NCBI RefSeq assembly: GCF_004519295.1
Contig: NZ_SOZH01000008.1
Span: 186,001 to 250,000, forward strand
DNA from: Cellulosimicrobium funkei
Lineage (GTDB): Bacteria; Actinomycetota; Actinomycetes; Actinomycetales; Cellulomonadaceae
DNA: 64,000 nucleotides
Reading direction: 5' to 3'
The notes under the pieces are model-generated. The model was not told the DNA's origin and searched no databases. It was given only the letters and a program-made list of their open reading frames with translations. The position numbers were made by a program, and so were the translations under genes. Positions 24,366 through 31,804 of the stretch are shown in pieces (positions within the stretch are counted from its first letter, which is position 1; each line of letters begins with the position of its first letter).

Positions 24366-24375
24366 AGGAGGCACG

Positions 24376-24546
24376 ATGACGACGTTCCTGGAGACGATCC
24401 TCGCGGCGGACCGCGAGCACCCGCCGGACCGTGCGCGGTACCGTGACGGGCGCAGCGTCGGGGACGGGACGTCCGTCGCCGACGGGGCGCTCTCCGGGCC
24501 GACGGCGCTCCGCCGGCCCGCGGCGACGAGGGCGGAGGACCTCTGA
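24376..24546 (+). CDS. Small protein (56 aa) leading the second DGPF/sigma operon
   Basis: A short ORF with a very strong ribosome site (GGAGGAGGAGG, four bases before ATG). Its TGA overlaps the ATG of the DGPF gene (TGATG), which argues that it is translated and coupled. The sequence begins MTTFLETILAADREHPPDR and is followed by a Gly/Ala/Arg-rich tail. It has no membrane segment or known domain. It could be a real regulator of the sigma system or simply a translational coupling leader. I do not recognise it. Confidence 0.5.
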   Translation: MTTFLETILAADREHPPDRARYRDGRSVGDGTSVADGALSGPTALRRPAATRAEDL

Positions 24547-24902
24547 TGCGCTACCTCATGCTCGTGCTCGGCACCCCGGACGACCCGGGGCTGCGCCCCG
24601 AGGAGGCCGAGGCCGCGGCCCCGATCGAGGAGTGGGTGGGGCGGCACTACGGCAGCGGCGCCGCGGTGGTCGGCGACCGGCTGCGCCCCCCGGAGGACGC
24701 CGTGGGCGTGCGGGTCCGGGGCGGCAAGGTGCTGGTCACGGACGGGCCGTTCTCCGAGACGAAGGAGTCGATCGCGGGCTTCGACGTCCTCGAGGCACCC
24801 GACCTGGACACCGCGATCGCCATCGCGTCCGAGCACCCCATGGCGTACGGCGGCGCGATCGAGCTGCACCCCGCGTGGCCGCTGGACCTCGACGGGTCCT
24901 GA
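24546..24902 (+). CDS. YciI-like DGPF-domain protein (copy 2)
   Basis: 118-residue DGPF protein with the hallmark VTDGPFSETKESIAGFDVLE (about residues 61-80) and the fold-typical ends MRYLMLVLG and GGAIELHPAW. It is the compact form, lacking the acidic tail of the copy at 19076. ATG overlaps the stop of the 56-residue ORF. The sigma-factor coding frame follows immediately. Family function unknown; genetic linkage to ECF42 sigma factors is established. Confidence 0.9.
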   Translation: MRYLMLVLGTPDDPGLRPEEAEAAAPIEEWVGRHYGSGAAVVGDRLRPPEDAVGVRVRGGKVLVTDGPFSETKESIAGFDVLEAPDLDTAIAIASEHPMAYGGAIELHPAWPLDLDGS

Positions 24903-24903
24903 C

Positions 24904-26235
24904 CTGCCGGCCGCGACGGACCCCGTCGAGGACGCGTTCCGCACCGAGTGGGGACGCGTCCTCGGCGCCGTCGCGCGCAGCACGGGCGACCTCGACCTGG
25001 CCGAGGAGTCCGCGCAGGAGGCGTTCGCCGCGGCGCTGCGGACGTGGGGCCGCGACGGCGTGCCCGAGCGTCCCGGCGCGTGGCTGACGACGACCGCGCG
25101 CCGCCACGCGATCGACGTCCTGCGCCGTCGTCGGGTCGAGGCGGAGCGGGTCGCGGCCGCGGGCCGCCTGGGCGAGCGCGTCGATCCGGGTCCCCGGGGC
25201 GGGGGCCGAGCCGCGGACCCGGTGCTCGACCAGGTCGCGCGCGGCCTCGACGACGACGCCTGGGACGCCGACGACCCGGACGGCGACCTCGTGCGCCTGC
25301 TCTTCACGTGCTGCCACCCGGCGCTGCCCGCCGAGGCGCGGGTCGCGCTCACCCTCCGGTCGCTGACCGGCATGACGACCGCCCAGGTCGCGCGCGCGTT
25401 CCTCGTCCCCGAGGCGACGATGGCGCAGCGCCTGGTCCGGGCCAAGCGTCGCATCCGCGCGACCGGCATGACCTTCCGCGTGCCGCCGTCCGCGCTGCGG
25501 GCCGAGCGCGTCGAGGGCGTCCTCGCGGTGCTGTACGTCCTGTTCACCGAGGGGTACGACGCCTGGGCGGAGCCCGCCGACGCCGTCGAGGGCTCGGCCG
25601 AGCGGCGCGCGCTCGCCGACGTCGCCGTCCGGCTCGCGCGGCTCACCGCTCGCCTGCTCGACGACGAGCCCGAGGCCCGCGGGCTGCTCGCCCTGCTGCT
25701 GCTCCAGCACGCGCGCCGCGACGAGCGCGTGGGCCCCGACGGCGTCACGCGGACCCTGGCCGAGCAGGACCGCGCGCGCTGGCGGCACGACGAGATCGCC
25801 GAGGGGCTGGCCGCGCTGGACGCGGCGCTCGCCGTCGGGCGGCCCGGGCCGTACCAGGTGCAGGCCGCCGTCGCGGCGCTCCACGACGAGGCGACCGACG
25901 CGGCCGCGACCGACTGGCCGCAGATCCTCGGTCTCTACGACGTGCTGCTCGACCTCACCGGCTCGCCCGTCGTCGCGCTCAACCGCGCGGTCGCGGTCGC
26001 GGAGGTGCACGGCGCGGACGCGGGGCTGGCCGCTGTCGACGCCGTCGCGGACGAGCAGGCGCTCGCGGGCTACCACCTGCTGCCCGCCGTCCGCGCCGAG
26101 CTGCTCGTCCGGGCCGGACGGCCCGCGGACTCCGCCGTCGACCTGCGCCGCGCGCTGGAGCTCGTCGACCGCGAGGGCGACCGCCGGCTCCTGGAGCGCC
26201 GCCTGTCCGACCTGCCCCGCGCCAGATCGACCTAG
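24904..26235 (+). CDS. ECF42-type RNA polymerase sigma factor (copy 2), non-standard start
   Basis: Sigma region 2 (FRTEWGRVLGAVARS, AEESAQEAFAAALRTWG), region 4 (RSLTGMTTAQVARAFLVPEATMAQRLVRAK) and the long helical C-terminal domain (VLYVLFTEGYDAW, GPYQVQAAVAALHDEA) match the paralogue at 19547. The first ATG/GTG/TTG in frame is GTG 25060, which would delete half of region 2, and the frame stays open upstream through the DGPF gene without any such codon. I placed the start at CTG 24904, which gives 443 residues against 445 in the paralogue. A frameshift fusion with the DGPF protein or a sequence error are alternatives. The start coordinate is uncertain; the gene itself is secure. Confidence 0.82.
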   Translation: MPAATDPVEDAFRTEWGRVLGAVARSTGDLDLAEESAQEAFAAALRTWGRDGVPERPGAWLTTTARRHAIDVLRRRRVEAERVAAAGRLGERVDPGPRGGGRAADPVLDQVARGLDDDAWDADDPDGDLVRLLFTCCHPALPAEARVALTLRSLTGMTTAQVARAFLVPEATMAQRLVRAKRRIRATGMTFRVPPSALRAERVEGVLAVLYVLFTEGYDAWAEPADAVEGSAERRALADVAVRLARLTARLLDDEPEARGLLALLLLQHARRDERVGPDGVTRTLAEQDRARWRHDEIAEGLAALDAALAVGRPGPYQVQAAVAALHDEATDAAATDWPQILGLYDVLLDLTGSPVVALNRAVAVAEVHGADAGLAAVDAVADEQALAGYHLLPAVRAELLVRAGRPADSAVDLRRALELVDREGDRRLLERRLSDLPRARST

Positions 26236-26271
26236 CCGTCGCGAGACCCTCGCGGGACGCGCGCGCGACGG
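26236..26271. terminator. Hairpin between sigma factor 2 and the FadR-type regulator gene
   Basis: CCGTCGCG (26236-26243) pairs with CGCGACGG (26264-26271) around a 20-base loop, in the 41-base gap between convergent genes. Probable bidirectional terminator. Confidence 0.55.
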
Positions 26272-26276
26272 TCCGC

Positions 26277-27020
26277 TCAGAGGCCCGTCTCGGCGTAGAA
26301 GCCCTCGATGTGGGCGCGGACCTCGCGCGCCGCGCGCTCGCCGTCACCGTCGACCACCGCTCCCAGGACGGCGCGGTGCTCGGCGCGCAGGCGCACCGCG
26401 GTCCGCTCCCAGGACGGCAGCCCCGCGCTGCCCGCCGCGACGTACGACTCGATCGCGCCGCGCAGCCCGGTCATGACGGCCTCGACGAGCGGGTTGCCCG
26501 CGAGCCGGACGAGCAGCACGTGGAACGACGCGTCCAGCTCACGGAACTCCTCGGCCGCGAGCGCCGGGTCGTCCATGCGGTCGAGCAGCGCGCGCGCCGC
26601 GGCGAGCACCCCGGCGACCTCCGGCGTGCCGGTTCCCGGCTCGACCCTCCGCTCACCGGCGTCCCGTCCGGCGACGACCCACTCGGCCGCCGCGCGGACG
26701 GCCCAGGTCTCGAGCAGCACGCGCGTCTCGACGACGTCGCGCACCGCGAGCGTCCCGGACGCGACGTGCAGGCGCACGGCCGCGCCCAGCCCGGCGGCGG
26801 GCCGGTCGACGACGGTGGCGCCGGCGTCGGGCCCGGAGCCCACGGCGGTGCGCACGATGCCCATGGCCTCGAGCACGCGGAGCGCCTCGCGCACCGAGGG
26901 CCGCGAGACGCCGAGCTCCTCGGCGAGCGCGCGCTCGGCCGGGAGGCGCTCACCGAGCGCCCAGCGGCCCGCGGCGAGGTCCGCCTCGATGCGGGCGAGG
27001 ACGCGTTCGTGGGTGCGCAC
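26277..27020 (-). CDS. FadR/GntR-family regulator, probable LldR (lactate-responsive)
   Basis: 247 residues. The N-terminal winged helix (about 5-70) is LGERLPAERALAEELGVSRPSVREALRVLEAMGIV. A helical FCD effector domain follows (ELDASFHVLLVRLAGNPLVEAVM, EHRAVLGAVVDGDGERAAREVRAHIEGF), whose conserved Asp/His residues bind a metal and carboxylate ligands in this family. GTG start. It is divergent from lutABC, and palindromes of the TGGTCNGACCA type lie between them, which fits the known LldR role of repressing lactate use until L-lactate is present. Confidence 0.9.
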   Translation of the reverse strand: MRTHERVLARIEADLAAGRWALGERLPAERALAEELGVSRPSVREALRVLEAMGIVRTAVGSGPDAGATVVDRPAAGLGAAVRLHVASGTLAVRDVVETRVLLETWAVRAAAEWVVAGRDAGERRVEPGTGTPEVAGVLAAARALLDRMDDPALAAEEFRELDASFHVLLVRLAGNPLVEAVMTGLRGAIESYVAAGSAGLPSWERTAVRLRAEHRAVLGAVVDGDGERAAREVRAHIEGFYAETGL

Positions 27021-27050
27021 CCGCTCAGGGTAGGCGACCCCGGCACGCTG

Positions 27051-27063
27051 CGGTCAGACCACG
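27051..27063. promoter_or_regulatory. FadR/LldR-type operator 1 upstream of lutABC
   Basis: CGGTCAGACCACG, with the nine-base palindrome GGTCAGACC at 27052-27060. It overlaps the expected -35 region of the lutA promoter (a -10 candidate TACAGT lies at 27078-27083). It shares the GGTCAGACCAC core with the second site. Confidence 0.65.
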
Positions 27064-27091
27064 CCGCCCTCGTGGTCTACAGTGGACGGCC

Positions 27092-27106
27092 TGTGGTCAG
27101 ACCACA
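27092..27106. promoter_or_regulatory. FadR/LldR-type operator 2 (TGTGGTCAGACCACA)
   Basis: A perfect 15-base palindrome centred on A27099, just downstream of the candidate -10 TACAGT (27078-27083). With the first site 42 bases away it brackets the promoter, a classic repressor arrangement. It matches the TNGTNNNACNA pattern known for FadR-subfamily regulators. Confidence 0.8.
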
Positions 27107-27194
27107 GCCGCGGCGCCTCACCGCGGCGGTCTCGGCAGGCGGCACCGACGCGGCCCGGCGAGACTGGACCCGACTCGCCTCCCCCGGAGCCCTG

Positions 27195-27989
27195 ATGCGC
27201 ATAGCCCTCACCGCGACCTGCATCGGCGACGTGATGTTCCCCCAGGCACCGCGCGCCACCGCCCTCCTCCTCGAGCGCCTCGGCCACGAGGTGTTCTTCC
27301 CCGAGCGCCAGGCCTGCTGCGGCCAGATGCACGTCAACACGGGGTATCTCGACGAGGCGGTCCCCGTGGTGCGCAACCACGTCGAGGCGTTCTCCCCCGT
27401 GCTCGACGGCGAGTGGGACGCGATCGTCGTCCCGTCCGGGTCGTGCACCGGGTCCGTGCGCCACCAGCAGGGCATGGTCTGCCGGCGCGCCGGACTCGAC
27501 GACCTCGCGCGCACCGCCGACGCCGTCGCCGCGAAGACGTACGAGCTGTCCGAGCTGCTCGTCGACGTGCTCGGCGTGACCGACGTCGGCGCCTACTTCC
27601 CCCACCGGGTCACCTACCACCCGACGTGCCACTCGTTGCGCATGCTCCACGTCGGCGACAAGCCGCTGCGCCTCCTGCGCGCGGTCGAGGGCATCGACCT
27701 CGTCGAGCTGCCCGCCGCGGAGGAGTGCTGCGGGTTCGGCGGCACCTTCGCGCTGAAGAACGCCGAGACGTCGACGGCGATGCTCGCCGACAAGATGACG
27801 CACGTGAAGTCGACGGGCGCCGAGGTCCTCACCGCGGGCGACGCGTCGTGCCTCATGCACATCGGCGGCGGGCTGTCGCGCATCCGCGCGGGCGTCCGCA
27901 CGCTGCACCTCGCGGAGATCCTCGCGTCCACGAAGGACACGCCCGCCCCCGCCGGGGTCGGCCCGTCGACGCGCGGGGGTGCCCGGTGA
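27195..27989 (+). CDS. lutA: L-lactate utilisation protein LutA (LldE), Fe-S oxidoreductase subunit
   Basis: 264-residue protein with two cysteine-rich CCG domains (ERQACCGQMHVNTGY near residue 36; PAAEECCGFGGTFALKN near 174), as in the LldE/glycolate-oxidase iron-sulfur family. With LutB and LutC it oxidises L-lactate to pyruvate at the membrane surface and passes electrons to the quinone pool. ATG behind GGAG. The operon is controlled from the operator-bearing region upstream. The stop overlaps the GTG of lutB (GTGA). Confidence 0.94.
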   Translation: MRIALTATCIGDVMFPQAPRATALLLERLGHEVFFPERQACCGQMHVNTGYLDEAVPVVRNHVEAFSPVLDGEWDAIVVPSGSCTGSVRHQQGMVCRRAGLDDLARTADAVAAKTYELSELLVDVLGVTDVGAYFPHRVTYHPTCHSLRMLHVGDKPLRLLRAVEGIDLVELPAAEECCGFGGTFALKNAETSTAMLADKMTHVKSTGAEVLTAGDASCLMHIGGGLSRIRAGVRTLHLAEILASTKDTPAPAGVGPSTRGGAR

Positions 27990-29596
27990 GCCGCACGTTC
28001 CTCGGCCTGCCCGTCCGGCGCGGCGCACGCACCCTGCCCGACGACGTCGCCCACCCGGGCGGGCACGGCACCTCGGCGGGTGCGGGGGCGGCGTCGGACG
28101 CGTTCGGCGACGTGCCGCACCCGGACGCCCCGCTGCGCTGGGGCGGGTCGTTCCCCGACGCGGCGCGTGAGGCGCTCCAGAACACGCAGCTGCGGCGCAA
28201 CCTCGCGCACGCGACGTCGACCATCCGCGCCAAGCGCGCCGCCGTCGTCGGCGAGGTGCCGGACTGGGAGGCGCTGCGCGACGCGGGCTCCGCGATCAAG
28301 ACCGACGTCATGGCGCGCCTGCCCGAGCTCCTCGAGGAGCTGGAGCGCAACGTCGTGGCGCGCGGCGGCGTCGTGCACTGGGCGCGCGACGCGGACGAGG
28401 CCAACCGGATCGTCGCGGACCTCGTCAAGGCGAAGGGGGTCGACGAGGTCGTCAAGGTGAAGTCCATGGCGACGCAGGAGACCGGGCTCAACGAGGCGCT
28501 CGCCGCCGAGGGGATCGCGGCGTACGAGACGGACCTCGCGGAGCTCATCGTGCAGCTCGCCGACGACATGCCGTCGCACATCCTCGTGCCCGCGATCCAC
28601 CGCAACCGCGCGGAGATCCGCGAGATCTTCCTCGCCCGCATGGGCGACGCCCCGCCGGACCTGTCGGACGTCCCGCGCGAGCTCGCGATGGCCGCGCGCG
28701 CCCACCTGCGCCGCAAGTTCCTCTCGGCGAAGGTCGCGATCAGCGGCGCGAACTTCGGCGTCGCGGACACGGGGACGCTGACCGTCGTCGAGTCCGAGGG
28801 CAACGGCCGCATGTGCCTCACGCTCCCCGAGACCCTCATCACGGTCATGGGGATCGAGAAGGTCGTGCCCACGTACACCGACCTGGAGGTGTTCCTCCAG
28901 CTCCTGCCGCGGTCGTCCACGGGCGAGCGCATGAACCCCTACACGTCCCTGTGGACGGGCGTCACGCCCGGCGACGGCCCGCAGGAGTTCCACCTCGTGC
29001 TGCTCGACAACGGGCGGACCGACGTCCTCGCCGACGAGGTCGGGCGGGCCGCGCTGCACTGCATCCGCTGCTCCGCGTGCCTCAACGTGTGCCCGGTGTA
29101 CGAGCGGGTGGGCGGCCACGCGTACGGGTCGGTGTACCCCGGCCCGATCGGCGCGATCCTCACGCCGCAGCTCACGAAGTCCTCCGGCGGCCTCTCCGGC
29201 CACCACGACCCCAACGCGTCGCTCCCCTACGCCTCGACGCTGTGCGGCGCGTGCTACGAGGTGTGCCCCGTGAAGATCGACATCCCGTCGATCCTCGTCG
29301 AGCTCCGGGCGCGCGAGGTCGACGCCGACCGCGGCCGCCCCACGGGGTGGGGCGCCGCGATGAAGGCGGCCTCGTTCGTCATGTCCGACGCGCGCCGGTT
29401 CGAGCTCGCGGAGAAGGCGGCGGGGGTCGGGCGCCTGGTCGCCGGTCCGAAGGGCCGGATCTCGACCCTCCCCCCGCCCGCGTCCGGGTGGACCCGCTCG
29501 CGCGACCTCCCGGCGCCCGCGAAGCAGACCTTCCGCGACTGGTGGCGCGACCGCCCGGCCGACGAGCCCCGCACCGAGGGAGGTGAGGACCGGTGA
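27986..29596 (+). CDS. lutB: L-lactate utilisation protein LutB (LldF), 2x[4Fe-4S] subunit
   Basis: 536 residues: an N-terminal LUD domain followed by a ferredoxin-like segment with two [4Fe-4S] motifs, CIRCSACLNVCPVYERVGG and CGACYEVCPVKIDIP. These feed electrons from lactate oxidation. The variable N-terminus (about 60 residues, Gly/Ala/Pro rich) precedes the conserved NLAHATSTIRAKRAAVV start of the domain. GTG start overlaps the lutA stop, and the last codons overlap lutC by four bases, so all three subunits are coupled. Confidence 0.95.
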   Translation: MSRTFLGLPVRRGARTLPDDVAHPGGHGTSAGAGAASDAFGDVPHPDAPLRWGGSFPDAAREALQNTQLRRNLAHATSTIRAKRAAVVGEVPDWEALRDAGSAIKTDVMARLPELLEELERNVVARGGVVHWARDADEANRIVADLVKAKGVDEVVKVKSMATQETGLNEALAAEGIAAYETDLAELIVQLADDMPSHILVPAIHRNRAEIREIFLARMGDAPPDLSDVPRELAMAARAHLRRKFLSAKVAISGANFGVADTGTLTVVESEGNGRMCLTLPETLITVMGIEKVVPTYTDLEVFLQLLPRSSTGERMNPYTSLWTGVTPGDGPQEFHLVLLDNGRTDVLADEVGRAALHCIRCSACLNVCPVYERVGGHAYGSVYPGPIGAILTPQLTKSSGGLSGHHDPNASLPYASTLCGACYEVCPVKIDIPSILVELRAREVDADRGRPTGWGAAMKAASFVMSDARRFELAEKAAGVGRLVAGPKGRISTLPPPASGWTRSRDLPAPAKQTFRDWWRDRPADEPRTEGGEDR

Positions 29597-30258
29597 GCGC
29601 GCGCGACGACGTCCTCGCCCGCGTGCGCACCGCGCTCGGCCGGTCGACGGCGGCGGGCGGCCCCGCGGCGTCGGGCAGCGTGCCGCGCGCCTATCGCGAG
29701 CACGGCGAGCTCGCCCCGGGCTCGCCCGAGGTCGTGGACGTGCTCGTCGACCGGCTCGTCGACTACCGGGCGCACGTGCACCGCGCCGAGACGTCGGCGG
29801 ACGTGGCCACGGTCGTCGGCGACCTGCTCGCCGACGCGACGTCCGTCGTCGTGCCGGCCGGTCTCGACGAGGCGTGGCTCGCGGGCCTGGGCGCCGGGAC
29901 CGCCGTCGTGCGGGACGCGCGCGACGACCCGCGCACGCCCGACGAGCTCGACCGCACGGACGCCGTCGTCACCGCGGCGCGCGTCGCGGTGGGCGACACC
30001 GGGACGATCGTGCTCGACGGCGAGCCCGACCAGGGCCGCCGGGCGATCACGCTCGTGCCCGACCTGCACGTGTGCGTCGTGCGCACGGACCAGGTGGTGC
30101 AGACCGTGCCCGAGGCCGTGCGCCTGCTCGCCGCGCACCCCGGGCGCCCGCAGACCTGGATCAGCGGCCCGAGCGCGACGAGCGACATCGAGCTCTCCCG
30201 CGTCGAGGGCGTGCACGGCCCTCGCACCCTCCACGTCGTCCTCGCCCCACCGAGGTAG
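29593..30258 (+). CDS. lutC: L-lactate utilisation protein LutC (LldG)
   Basis: 221-residue LUD-domain protein completing the LutABC complex. Conserved stretches are VAVGDTGTIVLDGEPDQGRR, ITLVPDLHVCVV and the C-terminal SGPSATSDIELSRVEGVHGPR, diagnostic of LutC. GTG start within the lutB stop. The gene ends with TAG that belongs to a GAGGTAGAG repeat unit, which then acts as the operon terminator before the convergent NUDIX gene. Confidence 0.95.
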   Translation: MSARDDVLARVRTALGRSTAAGGPAASGSVPRAYREHGELAPGSPEVVDVLVDRLVDYRAHVHRAETSADVATVVGDLLADATSVVVPAGLDEAWLAGLGAGTAVVRDARDDPRTPDELDRTDAVVTAARVAVGDTGTIVLDGEPDQGRRAITLVPDLHVCVVRTDQVVQTVPEAVRLLAAHPGRPQTWISGPSATSDIELSRVEGVHGPRTLHVVLAPPR

Positions 30259-30329
30259 AGGCCCGGTCCGCCGAGGTAGAGCCCTGGTCGTGACCAGGGC
30301 TCTACCTCGCGCGACCGGGGCTCTACCCC
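30252..30329. repeat. GAGGTAGAG element between lutC and the NUDIX gene
   Basis: Forward units start at 30252 and 30273; inverse units end at 30308 and 30329 (the last diverged to CTCTACCCC). The inner pair is a perfect 18-base-pair stem (30272-30289 with 30292-30309) with a two-base loop. The outer units hold the TAG stops of lutC (30256-30258) and of the convergent NUDIX gene (30323-30325). Probable bidirectional terminator of the same family as 10690 and 20898. Confidence 0.87.
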
Positions 30330-31012
30330 GCGGGGAGTCCTGCCCGACGACGGTGGCGCACCTCCGCGAGGACCGTCGCCAGGCGGACGGGGAAGTCGTC
30401 GGGCGTGCCGGGCGGCAGCGCGTCCACCGGGAACCACGCGACGTCCTCGCTCTCGTCGCTGACGACCGTGCGCGCGTCCGGGTCCGCGAACGCGACGAAC
30501 CCGACGTCCCAGTGCGTCCGGCAGGTGCCGAACGCCGCGGCCAGGTCGTGCCGGTGCACGTCCACCGGGGCGGACGGCGCGGCACCGGCCCCGACCACGG
30601 ACTCCGCACCCGGCTCGGGGTCCGCGTCGAGCGGGACGCCCGGCTCGGGGTCCGGGTCGAACGGGACGAGGTCCTCGATGCCGCTCTCCTCGCGCGCCTC
30701 GCGGTAGGCCGCACCGGCGAGCGTCGTGTCCTCCGGCTCGGTGTGGCCGCCCACCTGGACCCAGAACCGGCCCTTGCGGTGGAAGCACAACAGCACGCGG
30801 TCGAGACCGGTACTGAGCACGAAGCAGCTCGCCGTGAGGTGCTGCGGACCGCCGTCGCGCCGCACCGCCTCGGCGCGCGGGCCGGCGTCGCCGCGGACGA
30901 ACGCGCGGTACTCCGCCGCGAGCGCCTCCTGACGGGGATCCACGGGCTCCCAGCGGTCGAGGCGGTCGAGGGCGTCGCGGGCGAGCAGGGCGGCGGGGTC
31001 CGGAGGGGTCAC
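30323..31012 (-). CDS. NUDIX hydrolase domain protein
   Basis: 229 residues. The Nudix box is GGHTEPEDTTLAGAAYREAREESGI at about residues 88-112 (G-E-RE-EE-G pattern, with the one-residue-longer spacing of the GGHxEPxD subfamily). It is preceded by a helical N-terminal region and VLLCFHRKGRFWVQVG. Such enzymes cleave nucleoside diphosphates linked to another group; the substrate is not predictable. An Asp/Pro-rich insert (DPDPEPGVPLDADPEPG) interrupts the domain and is probably a surface loop. GTG start; convergent with lutC and divergent from the kinase-like gene. Confidence 0.9.
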   Translation of the reverse strand: MTPPDPAALLARDALDRLDRWEPVDPRQEALAAEYRAFVRGDAGPRAEAVRRDGGPQHLTASCFVLSTGLDRVLLCFHRKGRFWVQVGGHTEPEDTTLAGAAYREAREESGIEDLVPFDPDPEPGVPLDADPEPGAESVVGAGAAPSAPVDVHRHDLAAAFGTCRTHWDVGFVAFADPDARTVVSDESEDVAWFPVDALPPGTPDDFPVRLATVLAEVRHRRRAGLPAG

Positions 31013-31084
31013 CGGGGAAGGCTACGCGCCGCACCCGACGCCCCGCCTCGGGGCTCGCGCCGGACGCTGCGACAATGGTGTCCC

Positions 31085-31801
31085 GTGAGCGACCCTCAGC
31101 ACGATGTCGACGGCGGCCCCACCGACGCCGCCACCCGGACCGACCCGGTGCCGACCGGACCCGCCGGGGACCCGGCGCTGTTCGACCTCCCGCCCGGGTC
31201 GCGCGAGGTCCCGACGCGGATCGTGCTGCTCACCGGGGCGTCGGGCTCGGGCAAGACGTCGCTCACCCGCCGGCTCGGGCTCCCGGTCGTCGCGCTCGAC
31301 GACTTCTACCTCGACCACGACCACCCCGACCTGCCGCAGCGGTTCGGCATCGTGGACTGGGACGACCCCCGCTCGTGGGACGCCGAGGGCGCGGTCGCGG
31401 CGCTCGTCGACCTCGCGCGCACGCGCCACGCCGACGTGCCGGTCTACGACATCCCGACGTCGCGCCGCACCGGCACGACCCACGTCGACGTCACGGGCTC
31501 GCGCGTCGTCCTGGCGGAGGGCATCTTCGCGGCGGAGATCGTCGCGGCCTGTCGCGCGCAGGACGTGCTGGCCGACGCGATCTGCCTCTACCGACCGCGC
31601 CTCGTGACGTTCTGGTTCCGCCTCCTGCGCGACCTCGCCGAGATGCGCAAGCCGCCGCTCACCCTGTTCCGGCGCGGGTGGGCGCTGCTGCGCGCCGAGC
31701 CCGCGCTCGTGCGGCACTGGGAGTCGCTCGGCTGCCGCGCGCTCACGCCCGCGCAGGCCGAGAAGGAGATCCGCGCACTGCTGCGGCCCGCCTCGGCGTA
31801 G
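31085..31801 (+). CDS. Uridine kinase-like P-loop protein
   Basis: 238 residues with the P-loop GASGSGKTSL at 51-60, the catalytic-base region VVALDDFYLDHDHPDLP and the lid-side motif VVLAEGIFAAEIV. This matches actinobacterial uridine-kinase-like proteins of the nucleoside/phosphoribulokinase superfamily. A 40-residue Pro/Asp-rich N-terminal tail is likely disordered. GTG start lacks a strong ribosome site. The C-terminal AEKEIRALLR helix is basic. Probable nucleoside salvage, but substrate specificity cannot be read from the sequence. Confidence 0.82.
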   Translation: MSDPQHDVDGGPTDAATRTDPVPTGPAGDPALFDLPPGSREVPTRIVLLTGASGSGKTSLTRRLGLPVVALDDFYLDHDHPDLPQRFGIVDWDDPRSWDAEGAVAALVDLARTRHADVPVYDIPTSRRTGTTHVDVTGSRVVLAEGIFAAEIVAACRAQDVLADAICLYRPRLVTFWFRLLRDLAEMRKPPLTLFRRGWALLRAEPALVRHWESLGCRALTPAQAEKEIRALLRPASA

Positions 31802-31804
31802 GCG

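Noticed and set aside
25060-26235. Starting sigma factor 2 at GTG 25060
   Set aside because: It would remove half of sigma region 2, including the conserved AEESAQEAF helix that is encoded directly upstream in frame.
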